Assembly: GCA_031291725.1 (NCBI GenBank) | Contig: JARLIM010000015.1 | Coordinates: 1 to 64,000, forward strand | Source: Acetobacteraceae bacterium | GTDB lineage: Bacteria > Pseudomonadota > Alphaproteobacteria > Acetobacterales > Acetobacteraceae | DNA length: 64,000 nucleotides | Direction of reading: 5' to 3' | Part shown: positions 24,501-33,889 of the stretch, one piece after another | Layout of the letters: the number at the start of each line of letters is the position of its first letter | Position numbering within the stretch: position 1 is the stretch's first letter | Notes under the pieces: model-generated | What the model was told of the DNA's origin: nothing | Database searches by the model: none | The model's input: only the letters and a program-made list of their open reading frames with translations | Position numbers and translations under genes: made by a program

Positions 24501-26075
24501 ATGAGCATCAATCATCCGAATTTCGGCAACATGGCGGACGACCGCGTTATCATTTTCGACACCACCCTGCGCGACGGCGAGCAATCGCCCGGTTTCTCGA
24601 TGAACCTGACCGAGAAGCTGCGCATGGCCGAGGCGTTGGCGGAACTGGGCGTGGATGTGATCGAAGCCGGTTTCCCGATTGCCTCGCCCGGCGATTTCGA
24701 GAGCGTCTATGAGATCGCCCGCACCATCAAAGGCCCGGTGATCTGCGGCCTGTCGCGCTCCGCACCGGGCGATATTCTGCGCGCCGCCGAGGCGATCCGC
24801 CCGGCGGAACGCCGCCGCATCCACACCTTCATCTCCACCTCGCCGCTGCACATGAAATACAAGCTGCGGATGGAACCGGAACAGGTGCTGCAGGCGGTGG
24901 TCGATTCCGTCTCGCTGGCGCGTCAGCACACCGATGACGTGGAATGGTCTGCCGAGGATGGCAGCCGCACCGATCTGGATTTCCTGTGCCGCTGCGTGGA
25001 AGCCGCCATCAAGGCGGGGGCGACGACGATCAATATTCCCGACACCGTGGGCTACGCGCTGCCGGAAGACATGCATCGTATCTTCAAATCCGTGCGCGAC
25101 CGTGTGCCGGGGGCGGAGCGGGCGATTTTCTCCACCCATAATCACAACGATCTGGGTTTGGCGGTGGCCAACACGCTGGCAGCGGTTGCGGCCGGCGCCC
25201 GTCAGATTGAATGCACGATCAACGGCATTGGCGAGCGTGCAGGCAATGCCGCGTTGGAAGAGGTGGTGATGGCAGTGCGGACCCGCCCCGATGCGGTGCC
25301 GTGCAAGCCGGGCATCGTCACCGAGCGGATTATGGCCACGTCCAAGCTGCTGGCCACCATCACCGGCTTTGACGTGCAGCCGAACAAGGCCATCGTCGGT
25401 CGCAACGCCTTCGCGCATGAAAGCGGCATTCATCAGGACGGCGTGCTGAAGAACGCCGCCACCTATGAGATCATGACGCCGGAATCGGTGGGGTTGAACA
25501 AATCCTCGTTGGTGATGGGCAAGCATTCCGGCCGGGCTGCCTTCCGCGATAAGCTGAAGACGCTGGGCTATGGCGATCTGGGCGACAACAAGATCAACGA
25601 TGCCTTCAGCCGCTTCAAGGTGCTGGCTGACCGCAAGAAGGTGGTCTACGACGAGGATCTGGTCGCCCTGGTGGATGACGAGATCGTGCGCGACCATGAC
25701 CGCATCAAATTCGTCTCGCTCGACGTGCATGCCGGCTCCAACCGCCCGGCCAAGGCGGCGCTGGAGCTGGAGATCGACGGCGTGGTTGTGGCGGCCGAGG
25801 CCGCCGGCGATGGCCCGGTGGATGCCACGTTCATCGCCATTCAGAAATGTTTCCCGCACGAGGCCAAGCTGCTGCTGTTCAGCGTCGGCGCTGTCACCGA
25901 AGGCACGGACGCGCAGGCCAAGACCACGGTGCGTCTGGAAGAGGGCGGCAAGATGGTCGATGGCCAAGGGGCGGATACCGACACCATCGTTGCCGCCACC
26001 CGCGCCTATGTGCACGCGCTGAACAAGCTGCTGGTCAAACGCGCCCGCACCGAGCCGGAAGCGATGTCGGCCTGA
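24501..26075 (+). CDS. leuA: 2-Isopropylmalate synthase
   Basis: First committed enzyme of leucine biosynthesis: condenses 2-oxoisovalerate and acetyl-CoA. It is 524 residues, standard for the short bacterial form. The catalytic TIM barrel begins IIFDTTLRDGEQSPGFS (metal Asp and DGEQ signature); STHNHNDLGLAVANTLA carries the metal histidines; NGIGERAGNAALEEVVM is diagnostic. The C-terminal LeuA regulatory domain (about 395-515) mediates leucine feedback. The distal linker FAHESGIHQDGVLKN is also family-specific. Start ATG 24501 follows GAGGAC. Other leu genes are not in the window. Confidence 0.97.
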   Translation: MSINHPNFGNMADDRVIIFDTTLRDGEQSPGFSMNLTEKLRMAEALAELGVDVIEAGFPIASPGDFESVYEIARTIKGPVICGLSRSAPGDILRAAEAIRPAERRRIHTFISTSPLHMKYKLRMEPEQVLQAVVDSVSLARQHTDDVEWSAEDGSRTDLDFLCRCVEAAIKAGATTINIPDTVGYALPEDMHRIFKSVRDRVPGAERAIFSTHNHNDLGLAVANTLAAVAAGARQIECTINGIGERAGNAALEEVVMAVRTRPDAVPCKPGIVTERIMATSKLLATITGFDVQPNKAIVGRNAFAHESGIHQDGVLKNAATYEIMTPESVGLNKSSLVMGKHSGRAAFRDKLKTLGYGDLGDNKINDAFSRFKVLADRKKVVYDEDLVALVDDEIVRDHDRIKFVSLDVHAGSNRPAKAALELEIDGVVVAAEAAGDGPVDATFIAIQKCFPHEAKLLLFSVGAVTEGTDAQAKTTVRLEEGGKMVDGQGADTDTIVAATRAYVHALNKLLVKRARTEPEAMSA

Positions 26076-26089
26076 TAAGGTCATACTTG

Positions 26090-26124
26090 GCGTCGGGTGG
26101 GATGTGGTGGTATGCCGCCCGACG
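26090..26124 (+). terminator. Hairpin downstream of leuA
   Basis: CGTCGGGTGG (26090-26099) pairs with CCGCCCGACG (26115-26124) with one G-T pair and a 15-base loop, 15 bases after the leuA stop. There is no T-tract. It probably marks the end of the leuA message and separates it from the mre genes. Confidence 0.45.
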
Positions 26125-26216
26125 CGAACAATCCCCTTGGCATAAGCACAATGCAGCCTAGCCTCCCGCTTCGCCTCTTGCCCGTCGGCATCGGCAAGGC
26201 TAATCCCCCGCTCTGA

Positions 26217-27302
<1,086 letters not shown>

Positions 27303-27308
27303 GCTGCT

Positions 27309-27329
27309 GCCCGCATGGGTGGGCGTTTT
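27309..27329 (+). terminator. Intrinsic-type terminator after mreB
   Basis: GCCCGC (27309-27314) pairs with GTGGGC (27319-27324, one G-T pair) around a four-base loop, followed by GTTTT. It lies six bases after the mreB stop. It could give partial termination before mreC. Confidence 0.5.
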
Positions 27330-27346
27330 GCAATATTGCGCAATAT
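27330..27346. repeat. GCAATAT direct repeat with embedded palindrome
   Basis: GCAATATTGC (27330-27339) is a perfect 10-bp palindrome followed immediately by another GCAATAT (27340-27346), so the heptamer repeats one helical turn apart. It lies in the mreB-mreC gap just after the terminator and ahead of a TATAAG that might be a -10 box for mreC. A further hairpin, CCCCC-TTTT-GGGGG, spans 27398-27411. A regulator site is possible. Confidence 0.35.
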
Positions 27347-27443
27347 AAGGTGAGGACAGCAGGGGCGGAGTTCGCTATCCTGCTGCGACGGCGATGGCCC
27401 CCTTTTGGGGGACTCGCAGGCGAGAAAGGGCCTTGGGCGCGTG

Positions 27444-28307
27444 ATTCGGCTGTCGATCCCGTTTCGGCAAGCTTTATCCAAGCTGACGCTGCCGGTGCTG
27501 ATCGCCGGTGCGTTCGGCCTGTTGCTGTTGGGCAAAGCAGACACTGTGGTGATGCAGCGCGCACGCATGGCCCTGGCCGATGTGCTGGCGCCGGTCTATG
27601 GCCTGTTGTCTGAGCCGCTGTCGAGCGTGCGCAATGGCGTGGATAATATCCGCCATCTGTTTACACTTTATGAAGACAATGCCCGTCTGCGTCAGGAGAA
27701 CGAGCGTCTGCGCCAATGGCAGGCGGCAGCCCAGGCGTTGGATGTGGAGAACACCGCGCTGAAGGCCAATCTGCATTGGATTCCAGACCCGGCCCCGTCA
27801 TACGTGACGGCGCATGTGGTGGCCGATGCGGGCGGGATTTATGCCCGCGCCGTGCTGCTCTCCATCGGGCCGGGCACGCCGGTGGTCAAAGGGCAGGTGG
27901 CGCTGGATGATCGCGGTCTGGTCGGGCGTGTGACCGAATTGGGCTCGCGCTCTGCCCGCGTGATGCTGATCACCGATATTTCGAGCCGGGTGCCGGTGGT
28001 GCTGGAAAACAGCCGCGCCCATGCGGTGCTGGTCGGCAATAACGGCGCGCATCCGCGTTTGATGTTCTGGCCGGAAGGCTCGCCGCCGGTTGAGGGCGAA
28101 CGGGTGACGACGAGTGCCGAGGCCAATGCCTTTCCGGCAGGCTTGCCGGTGGGCGTGGTGCATTACACTTCCGGCAAGGTGGCCGAATTGGTGCCCTATG
28201 CGCAGCTGGACCGTCTGGAGATGGTGCGGCTGTTCGATTACGGCATGCGCGGCGTGTTGCCGCCGGAAGCGACGTCGAGCAAGCCCGGCTCAGAGGTGAA
28301 GAAGTGA
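27444..28307 (+). CDS. mreC: Rod shape-determining protein MreC
   Basis: A periplasmic elongasome protein of 287 residues that activates PBP2. One N-terminal membrane helix (about 14-33), then a coiled coil (ENARLRQENERLRQWQAAAQ) and the two-barrel MreC domain with DRGLVGRVTELGSRSARVML. The GTG at 27444 (VIRLSIPFRQALSKL) is chosen because family members start there; a TTG 13 codons upstream is possible. The stop overlaps the mreD start by four bases. Confidence 0.94.
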   Translation: MRLSIPFRQALSKLTLPVLIAGAFGLLLLGKADTVVMQRARMALADVLAPVYGLLSEPLSSVRNGVDNIRHLFTLYEDNARLRQENERLRQWQAAAQALDVENTALKANLHWIPDPAPSYVTAHVVADAGGIYARAVLLSIGPGTPVVKGQVALDDRGLVGRVTELGSRSARVMLITDISSRVPVVLENSRAHAVLVGNNGAHPRLMFWPEGSPPVEGERVTTSAEANAFPAGLPVGVVHYTSGKVAELVPYAQLDRLEMVRLFDYGMRGVLPPEATSSKPGSEVKK

Positions 28308-28855
28308 GAGCACGCCGACTGGCCGGCATACGTCAACACGCCACCGCCGCAAGGCGGTTGGACGTGGTGGCGCGGATGAGCTTTCCCACCATCACCACCG
28401 CCGCTTTGCTGCTGTTGCTCGCAGCCCCGCTCGGCCTGCCCGGTCAGGCGCAATGGCAGCAGGCAGGCGCGCTGTGTTGCGTCTTCTTCTGGGGCTTGTT
28501 CCGCCCGGCCTCGATGCCGCCCTTGGCGGTGTTTCTGCTCGGCGTGCTGGCCGATCTGCTCGATTATGCGCCGTTGGGATTGACGGTGCTGACCTTCCTG
28601 CTCGCCTATGGGCTGGCACTGCGCTGGCGGCGAGGGCTGACGCGGTTGGGCTTCCTGCTGGTCTGGTTCGCCTTCATCTCTGTCGCCGTTGCCTCGGCGG
28701 CGCTGGAATGGGCGGCGACGTCGCTGTTGAGTTTCCATTTTCTGCCGGTGGGCGATGCGCTGTTGGAAGCCGGGATTGCCATCGGGCTCTATCCGCTGCT
28801 CGCCATCGGTCTGACCCGCGCCCACCAGACCATCGCAGACCCGGATCTCGCGTGA
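28304..28855 (+). CDS. mreD: Rod shape-determining protein MreD
   Basis: A 183-residue inner-membrane protein with about five helices from residue 28 on (TAALLLLLAAPLGLPGQ, FFWGLFRPASMPPLAVF, GVLADLLDYAPLGLTVLTFL). The FRP...L-GVLADLL-PLG pattern is the MreD signature. It starts with GTG inside the mreC stop (GTGA overlap); MSFP at codon 25 could be an alternative. It ends overlapping the mrdA GTG, so mreC-mreD-mrdA-rodA are translationally coupled throughout. Confidence 0.92.
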   Translation: MRARRLAGIRQHATAARRLDVVARMSFPTITTAALLLLLAAPLGLPGQAQWQQAGALCCVFFWGLFRPASMPPLAVFLLGVLADLLDYAPLGLTVLTFLLAYGLALRWRRGLTRLGFLLVWFAFISVAVASAALEWAATSLLSFHFLPVGDALLEAGIAIGLYPLLAIGLTRAHQTIADPDLA

Positions 28856-30738
28856 AACGGGACACCAAACGCGCCAGCGTCTTCACCCGCCGCGCCTTGC
28901 TGGTGGGCGGCGTGCAGATTGCGGCCCTGAGTGCGCTGGCGGCCAAGCTCTATCAGGTGACGGTCATCGAAGGCTCGCGCTACACCACCTTGGCCGAATC
29001 GAACCGCGTCTCGTCACGCCTGATCTCGCCGCCGCGTGGCCGTCTGCTGGATCGCTTCGGCGTGCCGGTGGCCGGCAATAAGCTGAACTGGCGCGCGCTG
29101 CTGATCCCGGAGCAAACCTCGGATGTTCAGGGCACGTTGGAGAATTTCTCCAAATTGCTGCCGCTGGCCGATCATGAGCGCCTGCGCATCGACCGCGAGA
29201 TGAAACGCCATCGCCGCTTCATCCCGATCACCGTGCGCGACTTCCTCTCCTGGGACGACATGGCCAGCCTGGAGGTCAACGCGCCGGATTTGCCGGGCAT
29301 TGTCGTCGATGTCGGCACCACGCGCGAATACCCGTTCGGCCCGGCGCTGGCGCATGTGGTGGGCTATGTGGCCCCGCCCAATGAGCGCGACGTGGCGCAG
29401 GATACCATGCTCGCACTGCCCGGCATGCGCATCGGCCGCGCCGGGATGGAGCGCGTGCATGACCGTAATCTGCGTGGCCGTGCCGGGGCGGTGCAGTTGG
29501 AAGTCAACGCGGTCGGCCGCGTCATCCGTGAATTGGATCGGCAAGAGGGCGTGCAAGGCTCGGACATTCAGCTGACCATCGATGCCACGCTGCAAAAATC
29601 CGTCATCGACCGCTTGGGCGACGAAAGTGCATCCGCCGTGGTGATGGATGTGCGCAATGGCGAGGTGTTGGCGATGGCCACCAACCCGTCTTTCGATCCC
29701 GGCCTGTTCAATTCCGGCGTCTCTCAGGCGCAATGGCTGGAATGGACGCGCAATCGCCGCGCGCCGCTGATCAACAAGGCCACCTCCGGCCTGTATGCAC
29801 CCGGCTCCACCTTCAAGATGGCCGTGGCGATGGCAGCCTTGGAGGCAAAGGTGATCACCACCGCCGACACGGTGTTCTGCCCCGGTTATCTCGATTTTGG
29901 CGACCGACGCTTCTCCTGTTGGAGCAAGGGCGGGCACGGGCAGATGGATTTGCACGGTGGGCTGAAGAACAGTTGCGACGTCTATTTCTACGAAGTCGCC
30001 CGCCGCACCGGCATTGACCGCATCGCCGCCGTCGCCAAGCGTTTCGGCCTGGGCGTGCCGTTGGGCATCGAATTGCCCGGCACACGTTCAGGGCTGATGC
30101 CGACGCGGGCGTGGCGGATGGCGCAGGGCAAGGCATGGAATATCGGCGACACCATCGTCTCCGGCATCGGCCAGGGCTTCATGCAACTCACCCCGCTCTC
30201 CCTGGCCACCTATGTCTCGCGACTGGCCACCGGGCGGGCGGTGGAGCCGCATCTGACCCGTTCGATTGACGGGCGTGCGCAACCGGGAGCAACCCCGGAT
30301 GACTGGCCGTCGATGGGCATTTCCGATCATACCCTGCACGCGGTACGTGAGGGGATGTGGGCGGTGGTCAACGAGCAGGGCGGCTCGGCACCCTTGGCCA
30401 AGCTCAATCTGCCGGATTTGCCGGGCGTGCAGATGGCGGGCAAGACCGGCTCGGCCCAGGTGCGCAACGTGTCGCGCGAGCAGCGTGAGCATGGCTACAA
30501 ATCGGAAAACCAGGCTTGGGAGCTGCGGCCGAACGCGCTGTTCGTGTGTTTCGCCCCCTATGATGCCCCGCGTTACGCCATTGCGCTGGTGGTCGAGCAC
30601 GGCAATGCCGGTGCCGCCGCCGCCGCCCCGATCGCGCGCGACATCATGCAGGACGTGCTCACCCGCGATCCCACCGGCCCCAAACCGCCGCAACGTGTCG
30701 CCGATCTCGGTGCGGCTGCGGGAGCACGCACGCCATGA
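28852..30738 (+). CDS. mrdA: Penicillin-binding protein 2 (elongasome transpeptidase)
   Basis: A class B PBP of 628 residues that cross-links peptidoglycan during side-wall growth, partner of RodA. One N-terminal membrane helix (RALLVGGVQIAALSALAAKL), a pedestal domain with RGRLLDRFGVPVA, and a C-terminal transpeptidase domain. The active-site motifs are all present: STFK in LYAPGSTFKMAVAM, SCD in LKNSCDVYFYEVA and KTG in AGKTGSAQV. The start is GTG 28852, overlapping the mreD stop; the stop overlaps the rodA ATG. Confidence 0.96.
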   Translation: MKRDTKRASVFTRRALLVGGVQIAALSALAAKLYQVTVIEGSRYTTLAESNRVSSRLISPPRGRLLDRFGVPVAGNKLNWRALLIPEQTSDVQGTLENFSKLLPLADHERLRIDREMKRHRRFIPITVRDFLSWDDMASLEVNAPDLPGIVVDVGTTREYPFGPALAHVVGYVAPPNERDVAQDTMLALPGMRIGRAGMERVHDRNLRGRAGAVQLEVNAVGRVIRELDRQEGVQGSDIQLTIDATLQKSVIDRLGDESASAVVMDVRNGEVLAMATNPSFDPGLFNSGVSQAQWLEWTRNRRAPLINKATSGLYAPGSTFKMAVAMAALEAKVITTADTVFCPGYLDFGDRRFSCWSKGGHGQMDLHGGLKNSCDVYFYEVARRTGIDRIAAVAKRFGLGVPLGIELPGTRSGLMPTRAWRMAQGKAWNIGDTIVSGIGQGFMQLTPLSLATYVSRLATGRAVEPHLTRSIDGRAQPGATPDDWPSMGISDHTLHAVREGMWAVVNEQGGSAPLAKLNLPDLPGVQMAGKTGSAQVRNVSREQREHGYKSENQAWELRPNALFVCFAPYDAPRYAIALVVEHGNAGAAAAAPIARDIMQDVLTRDPTGPKPPQRVADLGAAAGARTP

Positions 30739-31889
30739 GCATTCTGGAACGCCGTCTGATCCGTGAAGCCTCGTTCGGCTTGACCGGCAAATTATGGCAG
30801 ATCAGTTGGCTGTATGTGCTGATGCTCTGCGCATTGGCCGGTGTGGGCTATGTGGCGCTGTATTCCGCCGGTGGCGGCTCACCCGAGCCTTTCGCCTCCA
30901 AGCATATCCTGCGGTTTGGCTTCGGGCTGGTGCTGATGATTTGCATCGCGATGGTCGATATTCGGGTGATCGCGAAAATGTCCTGGCTTGGCTATGCGCT
31001 GGGTGTGCTGCTGCTGATTCTCGTGCTGAAGATGGGGCATACCGGCAAAGGCGCCGAACGTTGGCTCAACCTGGGCGGTATGCAGTGGCAACCGTCGGAG
31101 TTGATGAAGATCATGCTCGTGCTGGCGATTGCGCATTGGTTCCACAAGGCGTCGCTGGAGCAGATGGGCAATCCGCTCTTTCTGATCCCGCCAGCTTTGG
31201 CCGTGCTGGTGCCGGTGGTGTTGATTCTCAAGGAGCCCAATCTGGGCACGGCGGTGATCACGGCCGTGGTGGGGGGGGCGATCTTCTTCGCGGCCGGATT
31301 GCGATGGTGGATGCTGCTCACGCTCGGCGGTGCGGTCTTGGGCGCGGTGCCGTTGGCCTATAGTCACCTGCACGACTACCAGCGCGCCCGCATCACCACC
31401 TTCTTGCATCCGGAAAGTGATCCGCTGGGGGCTGGCTACAACATCATCCAGTCCAAAATCGCGCTGGGCTCGGGCGGAATCTGGGGGAAGGGCTTCCTGC
31501 AGGGCACGCAATCGCACCTGAACTTCCTGCCGGAGAAGCAGACCGACTTCATTTTCACGCTGTTTTCCGAGGAGTTCGGCCTCGTCGGTGGGCTGTTTTT
31601 GATGACGTTGCTGGCCATCATCATTCTGGGCGGATTGGTGATGGCGATACGTTGCCGTCATCAGTTCGGGCGTCTGGTGGCTTTGGGGTTGAGTGTGAAT
31701 TTCTTCATGTATGTGCTGGTCAATATCGCCATGGTCACCGGCGCCATCCCAGTCGGCGGTGTACCGCTGCCGCTGGTCTCGCATGGCGGCACGGCGATGC
31801 TGACGGTGATGATCGGGATGGGGATTTTAATGTCCGTTCACGTCCATCGCGATGCGGAATTCAGCGAGGATCAGGAGCTGGAAGGCTGA
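30735..31889 (+). CDS. rodA: Peptidoglycan glycosyltransferase RodA
   Basis: A SEDS-family polymerase of 384 residues with about ten membrane helices that polymerises lipid II for elongation. It shows GKGAERWLNLGGMQWQPSEL, the catalytic-loop segment HLNFLPEKQTDFIFTLFSEE and the final GVPLPLVSHGGTAML. The ATG lies in the mrdA stop. It is the last gene of the mre block; a small hairpin (31919-31938) follows. Confidence 0.96.
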   Translation: MSILERRLIREASFGLTGKLWQISWLYVLMLCALAGVGYVALYSAGGGSPEPFASKHILRFGFGLVLMICIAMVDIRVIAKMSWLGYALGVLLLILVLKMGHTGKGAERWLNLGGMQWQPSELMKIMLVLAIAHWFHKASLEQMGNPLFLIPPALAVLVPVVLILKEPNLGTAVITAVVGGAIFFAAGLRWWMLLTLGGAVLGAVPLAYSHLHDYQRARITTFLHPESDPLGAGYNIIQSKIALGSGGIWGKGFLQGTQSHLNFLPEKQTDFIFTLFSEEFGLVGGLFLMTLLAIIILGGLVMAIRCRHQFGRLVALGLSVNFFMYVLVNIAMVTGAIPVGGVPLPLVSHGGTAMLTVMIGMGILMSVHVHRDAEFSEDQELEG

Positions 31890-31918
31890 GCCAGCTTACC
31901 CCAGGGACAAGACGCACC

Positions 31919-31938
31919 GTCGCCATGCTGTTGGCGAC
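31919..31938 (+). terminator. Weak hairpin after rodA
   Basis: GTCGCCA (31919-31925) and TGGCGAC (31932-31938) form a 7-bp stem with a six-base loop, 30 bases after the rodA stop, followed by TGGGGGG rather than T. It is the only candidate terminator for the mre block. Confidence 0.3.
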
Positions 31939-31995
31939 TGGGGGGCTTGCAAAGATGAATATTCCATGAAAGCGGCGCGAGGCAGCGCCCGAGGA

Positions 31996-32241
31996 TCAGT
32001 TCGGCTGCGGGTTCACCACATCTTCGTCGCGGAAGCCGTAATATTGCAGCTCATCAATGCAGGTATAGGCCTGACGGACGGCACCGATGGCGGTGCGTGA
32101 GGCGCTCACGGGTTCATCCAGGCGACAGACGACCTTCACCCCGGTGCGCGGATCGACCATGACGAGTTCCTCCTCACGCGCGCAACCGGCAGCGGCCACG
32201 ACCAACGAAAGAACGAAACACGCGCGCACAATTTTCGACAT
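31996..32241 (-). CDS. Small lipoprotein, 81 aa, function unknown
   Basis: The precursor starts MSKIVRACFVLSLVVAAAGC, a compact lipoprotein signal with lipobox AAGC (Cys20). The mature 62 residues are mixed-charge with two cysteines (VKVVCRLDE and YTCIDELQYYGF) that could form a disulfide. Not recognised by family. It is convergent with rodA and about 200 bases from the MFS gene behind it. The ATG at 32241 is inferred from the signal peptide; the ribosome site is weak. Confidence 0.65.
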   Translation of the reverse strand: MSKIVRACFVLSLVVAAAGCAREEELVMVDPRTGVKVVCRLDEPVSASRTAIGAVRQAYTCIDELQYYGFRDEDVVNPQPN

Positions 32242-32444
32242 TACCAAGAGTCTCCAACACCACCGCCTGGGGCGAATCGCATCATCCGGGCAATTCGGTT
32301 CCAAGTCGAGATATGGGAATAACAGTTTCGCCGCAACTGGTGTATCGCGGCGATGAAAACTGCAAATGTGAGGCAGATTGTTGCCGGATTGCAGCAGATT
32401 CGGGGAGAGATGCCGCAGCGCCTCTCCCCAAAGCCGCAATCAGG

Positions 32445-33776
32445 TCAGTCAGCGGCCAGTTTCGGGTCCACCGGTGCCTTTTCCAGCGAGTGATCGTGAC
32501 CCAGAACCATCACGATCACCATCGCAATCAGCACGCAGCCAGAGATCAGCAACAGGCCGCCATTGAAGCTCCCCGTGGCGTCCTTGATGTAGCCCATCGC
32601 AAACGGACCCGCGAAGCCGGACAGATTGCCGATGGAGTTGATCGCGGCAATGCCGGCAGCGGCCGAGGCTCCCGACAGGAAGGCGGTCGGCAGCGTCCAG
32701 AACACCGGCAGCACGGCAAATACGCCGAACGCGCTGAACGAGAAGGCCAGCATTTTCAGCAGCGGGTCTTCCGTCATCGTCGCGGCGATGATGCCGACAG
32801 CGGCGATCAGCAGCGTGATGATGGTGTGGTTCTTACGCTCGCCCAGACGGTCGGACCGCGCCGACCACCAAACCATGCCGATGGCACCGACAGCGTAAGG
32901 AATCGCCGTCACCCAACCGGTCATCGCGTTGGTCAGGCCGAAGCCTTTGACGATGGTCGGCAGGAAGAAGCCCACGCCATAATTCGCCGCCACTGCGCCG
33001 AAATACACAAACGCCAGCGCCAGCACGCGCGGGTTCATCAGCGCCTGCAGCACCGAGAAGTCATGCGAGGCCTTGCGATGCGCGGTTTCGTTGGCCAGCG
33101 TGCTCACCAGCCAGTTGCGCTCATCCTGTGCAAGCCACGTTGCTTCGCCGGGGCGATCGGTCAGATACACCAGCACAGCCACGGCCAACACCAGGGCAGG
33201 GGCGGCTTCGATAACGTAAAGCCACTGCCATCCGGCAAGGCCCGCCACGCCATCAAAGCCCAGCAAATAACCGGACAGCGGAGCGCCCAGTACGGAGGAC
33301 ATCGGGATGGCGGCCATGAACATGCCGATGATCCGGCCACGATAAAGTGCCGGGAACCACAGGGTCAGGAAGAAGATGATGCCGGGGAAGAAGCCAGCCT
33401 CGGCGGCACCGAGCAACGTGCGGATGGCGTAGAATGTGTATTCGCCGGAGATGCCAGTGGCGGCGGAGATCGCTGGAATCGCCGCCATCGCACCGGACAG
33501 GATGCCCCAAGTGACCATGATGCGGGCGATCCAACGCCGGGCACCGAATTTTTCCAGTGCCAGATTGGACGGCACTTCGAAGAAAAAATATGCCACGAAG
33601 AAAATGCCCGAGCCAAAGCCGAACATCGTCTCGGACAGGCCAAGCTGCTTGTCCATCGTCAGCTTGGCAAAGCCCACGTTCACGCGGTCAAGGTAGGCAA
33701 CGAAATAGCACACGATCAGAAACGGCACGAGCCGCTTCATCACCTTGGCTATAGTACGGGTTTCAAGCTCAGACAT
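32445..33776 (-). CDS. MFS transporter, anion:cation symporter (ACS) family
   Basis: A 443-residue, twelve-helix carrier. The opening helix CYFVAYLDRVNVGFAKLTM, then VAYFFFEVPSNLALEKFGAR and LLGAAEAGFFPGIIFFLTLW, is the classic ACS signature found in tartrate, hexuronate, phthalate and other organic-acid transporters. Substrate cannot be fixed from sequence alone. Start ATG 33776 follows AGGGGGAA. A GC-rich hairpin lies just upstream of its ribosome site (33794-33813). No catabolic partner is adjacent. Confidence 0.92.
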   Translation of the reverse strand: MSELETRTIAKVMKRLVPFLIVCYFVAYLDRVNVGFAKLTMDKQLGLSETMFGFGSGIFFVAYFFFEVPSNLALEKFGARRWIARIMVTWGILSGAMAAIPAISAATGISGEYTFYAIRTLLGAAEAGFFPGIIFFLTLWFPALYRGRIIGMFMAAIPMSSVLGAPLSGYLLGFDGVAGLAGWQWLYVIEAAPALVLAVAVLVYLTDRPGEATWLAQDERNWLVSTLANETAHRKASHDFSVLQALMNPRVLALAFVYFGAVAANYGVGFFLPTIVKGFGLTNAMTGWVTAIPYAVGAIGMVWWSARSDRLGERKNHTIITLLIAAVGIIAATMTEDPLLKMLAFSFSAFGVFAVLPVFWTLPTAFLSGASAAAGIAAINSIGNLSGFAGPFAMGYIKDATGSFNGGLLLISGCVLIAMVIVMVLGHDHSLEKAPVDPKLAAD

Positions 33777-33793
33777 AACATTTCCCCCTAGTG

Positions 33794-33813
33794 GCGCGCG
33801 TTCGCTCGCGCGC
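33794..33813 (-). repeat. Hairpin in the leader of the ACS-family transporter
   Basis: GCGCGCG (33794-33800) pairs with CGCGCGC (33807-33813) around a six-base loop. On the minus strand it lies between the der stop and the transporter, ending about ten bases before the AGGGGGAA ribosome site. It may be a terminator for der, or it may influence translation of the transporter. Confidence 0.4.
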
Positions 33814-33889
33814 TTAATGAGGGGAAGCTGTTGGAAACTGAACGGTTTGGCAAGCCCGATTGTTACTCTTTTCGCCGGCCAGCCGCCCG

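Noticed and set aside
32313..33791. A 492-codon open frame opposite the ACS-family transporter
   Set aside because: Low-complexity Arg/Gln/His translation antisense to a clear MFS gene.
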